DNA of 64,000 nt from SHZL01 sp963815185 (GTDB lineage Bacteria; Pseudomonadota; Gammaproteobacteria; Xanthomonadales; SZUA-36): assembly GCA_963815185.1 (NCBI GenBank), contig CAWFGC010000017.1:48697-112696 (forward strand), written 5' to 3'. Under the pieces are notes generated by a model that searched no databases, was not told where the DNA came from, and worked only from the letters and a program-made list of their open reading frames with translations. The translations under genes were made by a program, and so were the position numbers. How positions within the stretch are numbered: the stretch's first letter is position 1; each line of letters begins with the position of its first letter. Positions 8,274 through 17,341 of this stretch are shown one piece after another.

Positions 8274-8966
8274 TCAGGCCGTTCTGGCCATGAGTTGTTT
8301 GGCCACTTCAACCGCGGTGGCCGCGTCCCGGCAATAGGCGTCCGCGCCTATGGCCTTGCCGAACTCCTCGTTCAGGGGCGCTCCGCCCACCATCACGATG
8401 TAGTCATCACGAATGCCGCGTTCCTTCATCGTATCGATTACCACTTTCATATACGGCATGGTGGTGGTCAGCAATGCGGACATGCCGAGGATATTCGCCT
8501 TGTGCTTTTCCAGGGCTTCTATGTAAACCGATGCTTCGACATTGATGCCGAGATCGATCACGTCGAACCCTGCCCCTTCCATCATCATGCCGACCAGGTT
8601 TTTGCCGATGTCATGGATATCTCCCTTGACCGTTCCGACCACCATTTTCCCTACCGGCTTGGCCCCGGTATCGGCCAGGATTGGCTTGAGCAGGGCCATG
8701 CCGGCTTTCATTGAATTGGCGGACAGCAGCACTTCAGGCACGAACAAAATGCCATCGCGGAAATCGATGCCGACGATGGTCATTCCCGCAACCAGCGCTT
8801 CTTCAAGCACCCGGGTAGCGCTCCAGCCCCGGTCCAGCAGGATTTGCGTGCCCTCGGCGATTTCATCGGCCAGACCGTCGTAGAGGTCATCGTGCATCTG
8901 CTCGACCAGTTCGTCGTCCGCCAGCTCCGACAGGACAATCTCTTCGCCTTCGTATTCTTCGCTCAT
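8274..8966 (-). CDS. Methyltransferase corrinoid protein (MtbC/MttC type)
   Basis: Carries the methyl group on cobalamin between an MttB-type methyltransferase and a second acceptor such as THF. The 230 residues show an acidic N-terminal tail, a helical cap domain (about 15-95) and a B12-binding Rossmann domain. The cobalamin motif D-x-H-x-x-G is at residues 116-121 within GTVKGDIHDIGKN, followed by conserved MVGGAP. The in-frame region upstream to 9182 lacks family sequence, so the ATG at 8966 is chosen. It is 267 bases downstream of metF on the same strand. I found no B12-riboswitch box in that gap. Confidence 0.93.
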   Translation of the reverse strand: MSEEYEGEEIVLSELADDELVEQMHDDLYDGLADEIAEGTQILLDRGWSATRVLEEALVAGMTIVGIDFRDGILFVPEVLLSANSMKAGMALLKPILADTGAKPVGKMVVGTVKGDIHDIGKNLVGMMMEGAGFDVIDLGINVEASVYIEALEKHKANILGMSALLTTTMPYMKVVIDTMKERGIRDDYIVMVGGAPLNEEFGKAIGADAYCRDAATAVEVAKQLMARTA

Positions 8967-9233
8967 ATGCTCACTCGTGTGTTGTACAAAAAGGTTACCA
9001 GCGGCCGTTGCCGGGACACATATCGGCCCGTTCCAGGCGGATCGGGAATCTCTCGCGGATGCGCGCATCCATAGGTATTCACGGCTGTGCCGGCAATCGG
9101 CAGATCGTAGCGTGAATCCTGCGCAAAATAAGTCATCTGTTTGGGCGAGGCCGCACCGCTGCCTTTGCCGCTGTCCGCTCAAGATGTGCTGTTCTGCCTC
9201 TGCGCATAGGGCTCTCTCTGATGCAACTGCCGC

Positions 9234-10080
9234 TCAGGCCGCCTGCCGATACCGCGCCAGGGTTTCGCAACGCCAGCGTTCCGTGTGTTCGATATCATTG
9301 AAGCTGAAGAGATGAAATCCGGGTATGCCGATTGCTGTGATCACCCAGGTAGGGCAGCCAGACCCTTCGAGCAGTTCATCCGGCTGATAAGGCTTGAAGC
9401 CGATCATTTTCTTGAGCAGGTCCTTGTTGCCGCAGCAGAATCCTGGCTGATTGGCCCACGCCGATGCGCATCGACAGCTTGAACAGGCGGCTGTGATCCG
9501 CAACACCGGGCAAGCCCAATCCATGCCGGCAGGCGAACGCCGGCTGCGCGAATCCGACGCAGCCAGCGGATGATCGCTGCCGCATCGAAACACATTTGCG
9601 TGACCAGGTAGTTGGCATAAGCTTGTTTGTCCAGCAGCGCTTGCAGCAGTTCTGCATCGCTCATATGCGGATGGCCTTCGGGGTGGGCCGCAACGCCGAC
9701 GTTTTCGATATCATGCCCGGCCTCCGCCATCGCGCGCAGCAGGTCGAGCGCAGAGCGGTAAACTCCCAGCGGTCTCCGGCGCATCGCCACCGGGAATGAA
9801 TACGCTTTGAATCCGGGCTTGCTTGAGCCGTTGCAAGTATCTCGTTCAGGTGGCCGCGATCCCGTACCATGCGCGCAGCGATGTGGGGCACCAGTTGCAG
9901 GTTACGGTCGCGCCAGCAGCTCCACCAGCTCCAGCGTCTGGCTCAACTCCCTTGGTGGGTGAGCAGGTGATCGCAACGTAAGCCCGGGCGGGAAGCGCAC
10001 CCAGGCGATCTTCTATGCCGGGTACCGGAATGATCTCCAGGTAACTGCTCGCAACAAGCTCGTGCCATCATCGCATTCAT
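9234..10080 (-). CDS. metF: Methylenetetrahydrofolate reductase (metF), with several frame breaks
   Basis: Reconstructed across all three frames, the sequence reads through the MetF family in order: YLEIIPVPGIEDRLGALP, AYVAITCSPTKG, LQLVPHIAARMVRDRGHL, IQSVFIPGGDAPE (with the conserved GGD), LDLLRAMAEAGHD, PEGHPHMSDAELLQALLDKQ, YLVTQMCFDAAAIIRWL, LSMRIGVGQSARILLR, and IPGFHLFSFNDIEHTERW before the stop at 9234. Frame changes fall near 10047, 9947, 9918, 9838, 9770, 9510 and 9440. Codons between breaks are intact, which favours sequencing indels over a decayed gene, but a pseudogene cannot be excluded. The expected product is about 282 residues and oxidises methyl-THF to methylene-THF in a catabolic setting. 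The start near 10080 is tentative. It lies between the Rieske oxygenase and corrinoid genes. Confidence 0.75.
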
Positions 10081-10105
10081 GGCCCGGCCGTTTTCATGCA
10101 GGCAG

Positions 10106-11302
10106 CTACTGGATGGAAGCCAGGTACCAGCGCACCCACCGGTCGGTCGTCTCTTCGAAGGTCGAGAACGGGCCGGGCGAAAAATACCGCGACATCACGC
10201 CGTCGTGGTTGTCCTGGATAATTTTTTTGTCCGCCTGGGTGGTCACATCCCAGAGCCAGATCAGCCGGGCGAGGTCGTAATCCCTGCCCTCCTTCGCTGA
10301 ACCATTCACCAGCCAGGTGATATCGCAGTCGCATTCATCAATCGAAAGCGGGGTGAAGCGATACAGCACGACGTGATCGGCATAGGCCAGTGCATACAAA
10401 AAGGGCCCCACTTTGAAATCATGCGCGCCGCTGTCGAAATCCTTGATATCGCCCATCAGGGGGGCCACGGGTTTTCCATCCTGGCTGCCGGTGACGTGGC
10501 CCCGCAGCAGCGGATAATGCTCCCAGGCTCTGTCCAGGCCCCATTCCTCACCAATCAGGTAGCTCTCGTCCAGGCTGTCGCTGCTCAGCCCGCACATGGG
10601 CATGCGCTGCAACAGCGACTGCATTTCAGCTTCGTACTTTTCTTCCGGCAGGGCGAGGCTGTGGGCTCTTGAATATTCGGGATGCGCCGGCCCGCAGTGA
10701 TAGCACTCCTTGTAGTTTTCGACCGCGAATTTCCAATTGGAATTGATCTTGTAACTTTGGCGATGAGCCACTTTTGCCTGCTCGAGATGGAACGGTTCGA
10801 GGTACGGCGTCAAGTCCCGCTCGATGACGTCGAAAGGCTTGGGTTGGTCGGCGAAATTAATGAAAATCATGCCCTGATAGACGTGATGGTGCACTTTTTT
10901 CAGGCTGTAATCAGACTTGTCGAAATCTTCCGCCATGTGGGCCGCGGCGATCAGCCTGCCATTGAGGTCATAAGTCCAGCCATGATAGGGGCAGGTCAGC
11001 CTGCGCGAACAGCCCTTGTGCTCGGTGGTGAGCCGCGAGCCACGATGTCTGCATACGTTCAACAGGGCATGAATCTCACCTTTGTCGCCACGAATAATAA
11101 TGACCGATTCGCCCGCCACGTCGAACAGCAGGTAGTCACCGCGTTTCGGGATTTCACTCTGGTGGCCGGCATAGAGCCAGACCTTGGTGAAAATCCGCTC
11201 TATTTCCTTTTCGTAAATGTCCGCATCAGTATAGAAAGCGGTGTCGAGCGCATGGCCCTGCCTGTGCTCTTCGATTAAATGCTCCAACGCCTGGTTTGTC
11301 AT
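10106..11302 (-). CDS. Rieske oxygenase alpha subunit, quaternary-amine demethylase type
   Basis: Non-haem iron mono- or dioxygenase of 398 residues. The Rieske cluster ligands are Cys84 and His86 in CRHRG and Cys104 and His107 in CPYHGW. The mononuclear iron site is in NYKECYHCGPAHPEY, with His202 and His207 and a bridging Glu199 where ring-hydroxylating dioxygenases usually have Asp. A Glu at this bridge is a mark of the carnitine/betaine/proline-betaine oxygenase group (CntA, GbcA, Stc2 type). Those enzymes hydroxylate an N-methyl group or cleave a C-N bond. The neighbouring ABC importer, BetI-like regulator and methyl-transfer genes agree with such a substrate. No matching ferredoxin reductase (GbcB/CntB type) is in the window. 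GGAG precedes the ATG. Confidence 0.88.
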   Translation of the reverse strand: MTNQALEHLIEEHRQGHALDTAFYTDADIYEKEIERIFTKVWLYAGHQSEIPKRGDYLLFDVAGESVIIIRGDKGEIHALLNVCRHRGSRLTTEHKGCSRRLTCPYHGWTYDLNGRLIAAAHMAEDFDKSDYSLKKVHHHVYQGMIFINFADQPKPFDVIERDLTPYLEPFHLEQAKVAHRQSYKINSNWKFAVENYKECYHCGPAHPEYSRAHSLALPEEKYEAEMQSLLQRMPMCGLSSDSLDESYLIGEEWGLDRAWEHYPLLRGHVTGSQDGKPVAPLMGDIKDFDSGAHDFKVGPFLYALAYADHVVLYRFTPLSIDECDCDITWLVNGSAKEGRDYDLARLIWLWDVTTQADKKIIQDNHDGVMSRYFSPGPFSTFEETTDRWVRWYLASIQ

Positions 11303-11409
11303 TCATCTATCTCCGTACTCAATTTCATTGTCTTATTGTGAGCCACCGCGCCTATTGGGCAGATGGCAAGAACCATGTTCCGCCGGCAGCACCGGTGGAC
11401 AGCCAAATG

Positions 11410-12222
11410 TCATTGCTCCCCGATGCGCTTCGCCTGCCGGCCGGTGACCCAGGCGGCGGTGATTACGCCGACGGAAACCAGCAGAATGATCACCGTGGCC
11501 AGCGCATTGATATCGGGTGTCACACCCAGCCGGACTTTGGAGAAAATCAGCATCGGCAAAGTCGTGGATCCCGGCCCGGAAACGAAACTGGCAATGACCA
11601 CGTCGTCCAGCGACAAGGTAAACGACAGCAGCCAGCCCGACACCATCGCCGGCGCGATCATCGGCACGGTAATGTCAAAAAACACGCGGAAAGGGCGGCC
11701 GCCGAGGTCCATCGCGGCCTCCTCGAGCGATTGATCCAGCGAACTCAGACGCGAACGTATGACCACGGCTACATAGGCCAGGCAAAACGTGACATGAGCG
11801 ATGGTAATGGTGGCCGCGCCACGCCGCTGCGGCCAGCCGATCCAGTTCCCCAGCGTAATGAACAGAAACAGCAATGAGATACCGGTGATGATTTCCGGCA
11901 TGACCAGAGGCGAAGTGATCATGCCCGTCAACAAGGTGCGGCCACGAAAACGTCCCAGTCGGTCCAGCGCCAGACCGGCGAGCGTACCCAAAACCGTGGC
12001 CAGGGTCGCCGTGACGACCGCAATGCGCAGGCTGAGCAGGGCTGAACCGAGGATGTCGGCATCGTGCAACAGGGAACCATACCAGCGCAGCGAAAACCCG
12101 CCCCATAACGTTACCAGCCGCGAATCATTGAAGGAGTACACGATCACGGAAACAATGGGCAAATAGAGAAAGGCGTAGCCAAACGCAACGATGCTCAGCA
12201 ACATGGTGCCGCGTCTTTTCAT
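11410..12222 (-). CDS. ABC transporter permease, PotI type
   Basis: Inner-membrane permease of the spermidine/putrescine (PotI/PotC) group, 270 residues with about six membrane helices. The cytoplasmic EAA loop reads LEEAAMDLGGRPFRVFFDIT, the contact site for the ATPase. The ATG at 12222 overlaps the potH-type stop by 4 bases, showing translational coupling; an in-frame start at 12258 would sit inside the upstream gene. Together with the PotF, PotA and PotH homologues it forms one importer. The substrate is probably a cationic or N-methylated amine, judged from the Rieske and MttB genes beside it. Confidence 0.9.
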   Translation of the reverse strand: MKRRGTMLLSIVAFGYAFLYLPIVSVIVYSFNDSRLVTLWGGFSLRWYGSLLHDADILGSALLSLRIAVVTATLATVLGTLAGLALDRLGRFRGRTLLTGMITSPLVMPEIITGISLLFLFITLGNWIGWPQRRGAATITIAHVTFCLAYVAVVIRSRLSSLDQSLEEAAMDLGGRPFRVFFDITVPMIAPAMVSGWLLSFTLSLDDVVIASFVSGPGSTTLPMLIFSKVRLGVTPDINALATVIILLVSVGVITAAWVTGRQAKRIGEQ

Positions 12223-13126
12223 GAGCCTGAACCCTCTCCCTGCACTTTCTGGAACCACATCATCGGCAACACCAGGATCAGCAGCAGTACCACGGACACC
12301 GCGGAAGCAACCGGCCAGTCACGATTGATGAAAAACTCGTCCCACAGGGCACGGCCGATCATCAGTGTATCGGAACTGCCCAACAGGGCCGGGATGATGA
12401 ATTCGCCAATAGCAGGAATGAACACCAACAGCGACCCGGCAACGATACCTGGAAAGGAGAGCGGCAAGGTAACATCGATAAACACCTGCCAGCGGTGCGC
12501 GCCCAGGTCCGCTGCCGCGTCCTGCAGGTCCAGGTCCATTTTCTCCAGGTTGGCATACAACGGCAGAATCATGAATGGCAAGTACGAATAGACGATGCCG
12601 AGATACACGGCAAAATCGTTGTAGATCAGTTTCAGCGGCTGATCGATCAGACCCATGGCCATCAGGATCTGGTTGATCACACCGTGGGTGTTGAGCAGAC
12701 CGATCCAGGCATACACCCGCAACAGAAAGGATATCCAGAATGGCAGGATCACTGCCAGCAATAACAGGTTGCGGCGGCGCGGATCCTGCCGTGCAATGAA
12801 GTACGCCATGGGGTAGCCCAGCAACAGGCACAGGACTGTGCTGATGGCCGCCATCTTGAGCGAGTTCAGATAGATGGTAATGTAGTAGGGTCTTCGAACA
12901 GGAACCCGAAATTGTCCAGCGTCACATGGATACGCGCCCAACCGGAAGCCGCCCAGTCGATCAGCGGGGTGAACGGGGGCATGGCCACGATCGGGTCCGC
13001 CAGGCTGATCTTGAGGATGATAAAAAACGGCGCCAGGAAAAACAGTAACAGCCAGGCGTAAGGCGTGACCAATGCCCAGCGCAACCACTGCCGGCGGCCG
13101 TCCCCTTTGTTTCTGCTGCGCGCCAT
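12219..13126 (-). CDS. ABC transporter permease, PotH type (one frame break)
   Basis: The N-terminal part (MARSRNKGDGRRQWLRWALV, first helix, periplasmic loop to DNFGFLFEDP) and the C-terminal part (YYITIYLNSLKM onward, with EAA-like loop LQDAAADLGAHRWQVFIDVT) are in different frames. They join at about 12888, where a run of three C on the coding strand needs a fourth to restore the frame, a classic homopolymer error. The repaired product is about 302 residues with six membrane helices and is the partner of the PotI-type permease. It lies 30 bases downstream of the ATPase gene. Confidence 0.88.
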
Positions 13127-13156
13127 GTCGTCGGTCCTATTGGCTGTTACAGGTCA

Positions 13157-14344
13157 CTATTCGGCCAGCAGGATGGCGCTGCTGATGTCCCAGGACAGGT
13201 AGACTTCGTCATCCCATTCCACCGATTTGGCTGCGCTCCTGCGGCGGTTCTGGCCGCTGACCTGCAGTATTGCACCGCTATTGAGCTGCACCCGGTAAAC
13301 CGACAGGTTGCCAAAATAACCCAGGTCGTGAACCACGCCTTTCAGGACCGTGAGGTCACCGCCACCGGGCGCTTCCTTGCTGATAAAGATTTTTTCCGGA
13401 CGCACAGCGACCCATTGCTTGCTGCCCTGTGACTTTGGCTCCGCGCACTGCGCCACCAGTTCACAGCCCAATGTTTCGCAGTGCAAACACACCCGTTGGC
13501 CATCACAGCTACTGACCGTCGCCTCGAAGAAATTGATATTTCCGACAAAGTCAGCGACAAACCGGTTGCAGGGATATTCGTAGACTTCACCCGGCGTCCC
13601 CACCTGTTCGAAGCTGCCCTTGTTCATCACCGCAATACGTGTAGACAGGGTCATGGCCTCTTCCTGGTCGTGGGTGACCACGACGAAGGTAATGCCGAGC
13701 TCATCCTGCAGATTCATCAACTCGAACTGCGTGTGTTCACGCAATTTCTTGTCCAGCGCTGCCAGCGGTTCGTCCAGCAACAGCAGCTTGGGGCGCTTGA
13801 TCAGCGCACGCGCCAGCGCCACCCGCTGGCGCTCGCCGCCGGAGAGCTGGTGCGGCTTGCGCTTCGCCATGCGGTCCAGTTTGACCAGGGCCAGCAAGCG
13901 CTGCACGCGCTCGCGAATCTCGGCCTTGGCGGTGCCTTCCTTTTTCAGCCCATAGGCGATGTTCTGTTCCACGCTCATATGCGGGAACAAGGCATAGGAC
14001 TGAAACATCATGTTGATGGGCCGCTCGTAGGGCGGCTTATAGGTCATATCGACCCCATCGATCAGAATGTTCCCCTGCGTAGGCGGTTCAAAGCCTGCCA
14101 GCATGCGCAGCAGTGTCGTCTTGCCCGAACCCGAACCGCCGAGTATGGAAAACAGCTCGCCGCGGTAGATCTCGAGGCTGACATCGTCGACCGCGACCAC
14201 CTCGCCGAAGTGTTTGCTCAGCCCACGGATCTCGACGATCGGACGCGCGGACGGATCCAGCCAGGGTTGTTCGACAACGTGACTGGTCTTGTGCTTGTTC
14301 CGGGTTTCGTCCACGTGAGCATTCTCTCCCAATGGGTTGATCAC
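13157..14344 (-). CDS. ABC transporter ATPase, PotA/PotG type
   Basis: ATP-hydrolysing subunit of the Pot-type importer, 395 residues. Walker A GGSGSGKTT at 69-77, Q-loop in MMFQSYALFPHM, signature LSGGERQRVALARAL, Walker B LLLLDEPLAALD and the switch His in VVVTHDQEEA are all present. The last 100 or so residues form a TOBE domain (VAVRPEKIFIS). The start is a GTG that overlaps the TGA of the binding-protein gene (GTGA), so expression is coupled to it. The N-terminal 30 residues before the ABC core are longer than usual, and a later start is possible. Confidence 0.95.
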   Translation of the reverse strand: MINPLGENAHVDETRNKHKTSHVVEQPWLDPSARPIVEIRGLSKHFGEVVAVDDVSLEIYRGELFSILGGSGSGKTTLLRMLAGFEPPTQGNILIDGVDMTYKPPYERPINMMFQSYALFPHMSVEQNIAYGLKKEGTAKAEIRERVQRLLALVKLDRMAKRKPHQLSGGERQRVALARALIKRPKLLLLDEPLAALDKKLREHTQFELMNLQDELGITFVVVTHDQEEAMTLSTRIAVMNKGSFEQVGTPGEVYEYPCNRFVADFVGNINFFEATVSSCDGQRVCLHCETLGCELVAQCAEPKSQGSKQWVAVRPEKIFISKEAPGGGDLTVLKGVVHDLGYFGNLSVYRVQLNSGAILQVSGQNRRRSAAKSVEWDDEVYLSWDISSAILLAE

Positions 14345-15459
14345 AACCCGGTTTTCACACGCGACCAGGCGCGCGTTCGGCGGCGTTCATCCTTGGGGCC
14401 AAAAATATATCCGATCTGCGCATTTTCGCGCATTTCCAGTGGCGGATAGGCTGCGGGATCGTTAACCACTTCGGGCAGAATGTAAGGAGTCGAGGCCAAA
14501 TTGGCATTGGCGTAGCGCGTCAAATTGCTGATCGCCGCCATTACGCGGGGGCGTAACAGGTAATTGAGGAAGAGGTAGGCATTGTCCGGGTGTGGCGCAC
14601 CGGCAGGAATGAATACCCCGTCGAACCAGAAAACCGTGCCTTCGCGCGGCGTGAAATAAGCCAGCTTCACATCCGCGCCCACTTCCTTGGCCCGGTTCAT
14701 GGCCTGGGCGTAGTCGCCGGACCAGCTCATCGCAACGCACACCTCCTTGTTGGGCAGGTCGTTGATCATCCGTGCCGAACTGAAATAGCGTATATAAGGC
14801 CGCACCCGTTTGAGCTGCGCCTCGGCCTCGGCCATGTCCTCCGGCTCGAGGCTGTTGGGATCATGCCCCAGGTACTGCAAAACCAGAGGAATGACATCCG
14901 TAGGTTCGTCCAGCAAGCTCACGCCGCAATCGGCGAAACGGGAAACCACCGCCGGGTCGAACAACATCGCGCCGCTGCCCAGGGGCGCATCCGGCATGCG
15001 TTGCTTCACCATATCCAGATTGACGGCGTACCCCGTTGTGCCCCAGGTGTACGGCATGCCATAGCGGTTGCCTGGATCATAGCCGGCCATCACGCCCAAT
15101 ACCCACGGATCCAGATTGGACCACAGCGGCAGTTTGCTGTGATCCAGAGGCTGATAGACACCAATGGGTATCAGCCGCGCGGAATAGCGCATGGAATGCA
15201 TCACCACGTCGTAGCCGGTATGCCCCGCCAGCAGCTTGGCTTCCACCACCTCGGTAGAGTCGTACAGGTCATAATTGACCTTGATGCCATATTCCTTTTC
15301 AAAGTTGGAAATGGTGTCGGGTGCGATGTAGTCCGCCCAGTTATAAATATTCAGTACTTTCTCTTCGCTGCCGGCGGCATTCGTTTGTGTTTCCCGACAG
15401 GCCGTCGATCCCCACAGGACGACAGCGCCGAGGAGCAAAAGGGGCACGAACCGATTCAT
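14341..15459 (-). CDS. Polyamine-type periplasmic binding lipoprotein (PotF-like)
   Basis: Solute-binding subunit of the importer, about 372 residues. The N-terminus MNRFVPLLLLGAVVLWGSTAC is a lipoprotein-like signal ending at Cys21, so the protein is probably anchored to the membrane. The mature part begins with KVLNIYNWADYIAPDTI, the hallmark of PotD/PotF proteins, and ends in AWSRVKTGL. Starts at 15459 and 15468 are both possible; neither has a strong ribosome site. Just upstream lies a remnant that repeats this gene's own 3' end (15472-15519). The ligand pocket cannot be assigned from sequence alone. Confidence 0.92.
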   Translation of the reverse strand: MNRFVPLLLLGAVVLWGSTACRETQTNAAGSEEKVLNIYNWADYIAPDTISNFEKEYGIKVNYDLYDSTEVVEAKLLAGHTGYDVVMHSMRYSARLIPIGVYQPLDHSKLPLWSNLDPWVLGVMAGYDPGNRYGMPYTWGTTGYAVNLDMVKQRMPDAPLGSGAMLFDPAVVSRFADCGVSLLDEPTDVIPLVLQYLGHDPNSLEPEDMAEAEAQLKRVRPYIRYFSSARMINDLPNKEVCVAMSWSGDYAQAMNRAKEVGADVKLAYFTPREGTVFWFDGVFIPAGAPHPDNAYLFLNYLLRPRVMAAISNLTRYANANLASTPYILPEVVNDPAAYPPLEMRENAQIGYIFGPKDERRRTRAWSRVKTGL

Positions 15460-15471
15460 GGGCACCATGAT

Positions 15472-15519
15472 AAACCCGTTTTGACGCGCGACCAGAAACG
15501 GGACCGGAAGCTGTTCAAA
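15472..15519 (-). pseudogene. Relic of the 3' end of a second potF-like gene
   Basis: Between the acyl-CoA dehydrogenase stop and the potF-like start, the minus strand in one frame encodes FRSRFWSRVKTGLS. The potF-like gene at 14341-15459 ends with RTRAWSRVKTGL. At DNA level the shared part (CTGGTCGCG, then GT, AAAAC and GGGTT) aligns over about 26 bases with a few mismatches. No upstream coding for the rest of a binding protein remains. The simplest reading is a former tandem copy that was lost by recombination. Confidence 0.5.
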
Positions 15520-16716
15520 TCACATTCCTTCAAGGCCACGCTTGGCCAGGGCCCGGGCAATGGTCAGGCGCTGTACTTCGCTCGCGCCCTCCCAGATCCG
15601 ATCGACGCGCAATTCGCGCGTGAACCGTTCGGCACAGTTCTCCCGCATGTAGCCTCGGCCGCCAAAGATTTGCAGGGTGCGATCCGCCACCCGTCCGGCG
15701 GCTTCGGATGCGAATAGCTTGGCGATGGAACAGCGCGCGTGCAGGGACTTGACGTCCTCGTGGCGATCGTGCGCTTCGGCAGTTTCAAAAGTGATCAGCC
15801 GCGCAGCCCACAGGTCGGTGATGCTGTCGGCCAGCATGGCCTGCACCAGTTGCTTGTCGATCAGTGGCTCACCCCCGATCATGCGCGTTTTCGCGAACCC
15901 GGTCACTTCCTCGATCATGCGCGCCATGGCGCCGCAACAGCGTGCGGCAATCATCAAACGCTCGCGCCGGAACCAGCTATGAGCGTAACTCATGCCGTCA
16001 CCCTCCGGCCCCAGGCGGTTTTCTTCCGGCACGAATACCTGTTTGAAGCGCAATATCGGATGGTGGTGATCAAAAGTATGGCTGAACAGGGGGGTTCGCA
16101 CCTCCTCGATGCCAGCCGTGTCCTTGTCGAGCAGAAACATCGCGTCGTGGCCGGCGTGCGGGCCTTGGGCCAGCTTGGCCTGCAGGAAAAAATAATCCGC
16201 ATGATTGGCGCTGGTCACATACCATTTCTCGCCGTCGATTTGATAACCACCCTCACAACGCGTAGCCGTGGTGTCGATGCGCACGTCGGAGCCGGACTCA
16301 CTCTCGGTGATCGCGTAACATTCCTTGCGGCTGCCACTCATCAAAGGCAATACGTAGCGTTGCAACTGGTCTTCATTGCAGGCCTGGAACATCCACTGAT
16401 GCGGCTCGGAAAAACACCAGCAGAGCGCATTGGTCACCCGGCCAAGCTGCTCCCATACCGCGACCTGATCGACATTGCGCAAGGCCAGGCCGCCGTATTG
16501 GCTTGGCACGTCCATGGAACTGAATCCCAACTCTATCGCCTGCTGCTTATGGCGTTTGCTTAACTCTTGCGGCAGCACACCATCGTTCATCTCGGCTTCG
16601 AGCTCGCACGGAATGAGGTCCTCTTCAGCGAAGCGGCGGGCTTTGTGTTGCCATTCCGCCGCTGTTGCGTCCAGCAAAATTTTCAATTGCTCAGTCTCCA
16701 GCTCAAAACGAAAAAT
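15520..16716 (-). CDS. Acyl-CoA dehydrogenase
   Basis: FAD enzyme that puts an alpha-beta double bond into an acyl-CoA, about 398 residues. It shows ITESESGSDV (FAD contact), the middle beta domain, IFGGRGYMRENCAERFTREL, and the catalytic base in RIWEGASEVQR (Glu of the WEG motif, standard position). The coding start is unclear: family sequence begins at about FELETEQLKIL, and only ATT or TTG codons are available (16716 or 16686), slightly overlapping the regulator's stop at 16703. It heads the importer operon. With the CoA synthetase, hydratase and thioesterase on the other strand it could complete a beta-oxidation of the demethylated carbon skeleton. Confidence 0.88.
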   Translation of the reverse strand: MFRFELETEQLKILLDATAAEWQHKARRFAEEDLIPCELEAEMNDGVLPQELSKRHKQQAIELGFSSMDVPSQYGGLALRNVDQVAVWEQLGRVTNALCWCFSEPHQWMFQACNEDQLQRYVLPLMSGSRKECYAITESESGSDVRIDTTATRCEGGYQIDGEKWYVTSANHADYFFLQAKLAQGPHAGHDAMFLLDKDTAGIEEVRTPLFSHTFDHHHPILRFKQVFVPEENRLGPEGDGMSYAHSWFRRERLMIAARCCGAMARMIEEVTGFAKTRMIGGEPLIDKQLVQAMLADSITDLWAARLITFETAEAHDRHEDVKSLHARCSIAKLFASEAAGRVADRTLQIFGGRGYMRENCAERFTRELRVDRIWEGASEVQRLTIARALAKRGLEGM

Positions 16717-17341
16717 GCCTGGGAAACAGGCGCGAAAGATAATTGCGCAAAATCGAGTGCGCGCGCTCACGATTCATTTCCCGCGGGTTCACCAACATGT
16801 CCAGCCACAGACCCTCGGCCATGGCGGCAAGACCGTTGGCCACCAGGTCAGGGTCAAGTGAGTCGTAACCACCGTCTTCGATGACCAGGGCCACGAGTTC
16901 GGTCAGGGTGGTGTCATATTCCCGGTCGCGCTCGGCACACAGCTTGCGATAGGTTGGCCGTGACTTGGTTTCGCTCCAGAAGGCGAACCAGACAGCGATC
17001 TTGTTTCGGTCGAAAACCGATTTGTCATAGTCGACGCCAAGCAATGCGTATAGCCGCTCCGCGGTACTGGGGCCGGCATGCGCCAGCGCCTTCTCCCAGG
17101 TATCCTTGTATTCATCGGTGACATATTGCAAGGTCTCGATCAGCAAGCGTTCCTTGGACTGGAAATGCAGGTTGACGATGCCCTGGCTGAGTTGGGCTTC
17201 ATTCGCCACCGAGGCAATGGTGATGTCGGCCAGGCCGTGTTTGGCAATTGACCGGATGGTGGCCTGAATCAATTGCGTTCGCCTTGCTTCTTTGGAAGCA
17301 GTCCGCTTGGACGGGTGCTCCCGCACGGCCGCCCTGTTCAC
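16703..17341 (-). CDS. TetR-family regulator, BetI-like
   Basis: Transcriptional repressor of 212 residues. The N-terminal helix-turn-helix is at about 20-65 (RRTQLIQATIRSIAKHGLAD, then TIASVANEAQLSQGIVNLHF), very close in pattern to BetI, the choline-responsive regulator. The C-terminal ligand domain has the BetI-like segment VWFAFWSETKSRP. It opens the minus-strand catabolic operon, with a TTGCAA-17-TATAGT promoter at 17533-17561 and an 18-bp inverted repeat at 17564-17581 next to it. It probably controls both divergent operons in response to the N-methylated substrate or a product. Confidence 0.88.
   Translation of the reverse strand: MNRAAVREHPSKRTASKEARRTQLIQATIRSIAKHGLADITIASVANEAQLSQGIVNLHFQSKERLLIETLQYVTDEYKDTWEKALAHAGPSTAERLYALLGVDYDKSVFDRNKIAVWFAFWSETKSRPTYRKLCAERDREYDTTLTELVALVIEDGGYDSLDPDLVANGLAAMAEGLWLDMLVNPREMNRERAHSILRNYLSRLFPRHFSF

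Noticed and set aside
8967..9233. Cobalamin riboswitch before the corrinoid-protein gene
   Set aside because: No B12-box-like GCCACTG or supporting paired elements were seen in the 267-base gap.
14590..15717. A 375-codon plus-strand frame
   Set aside because: Opposite the potF-like and acyl-CoA dehydrogenase genes; composition typical of a shadow frame.
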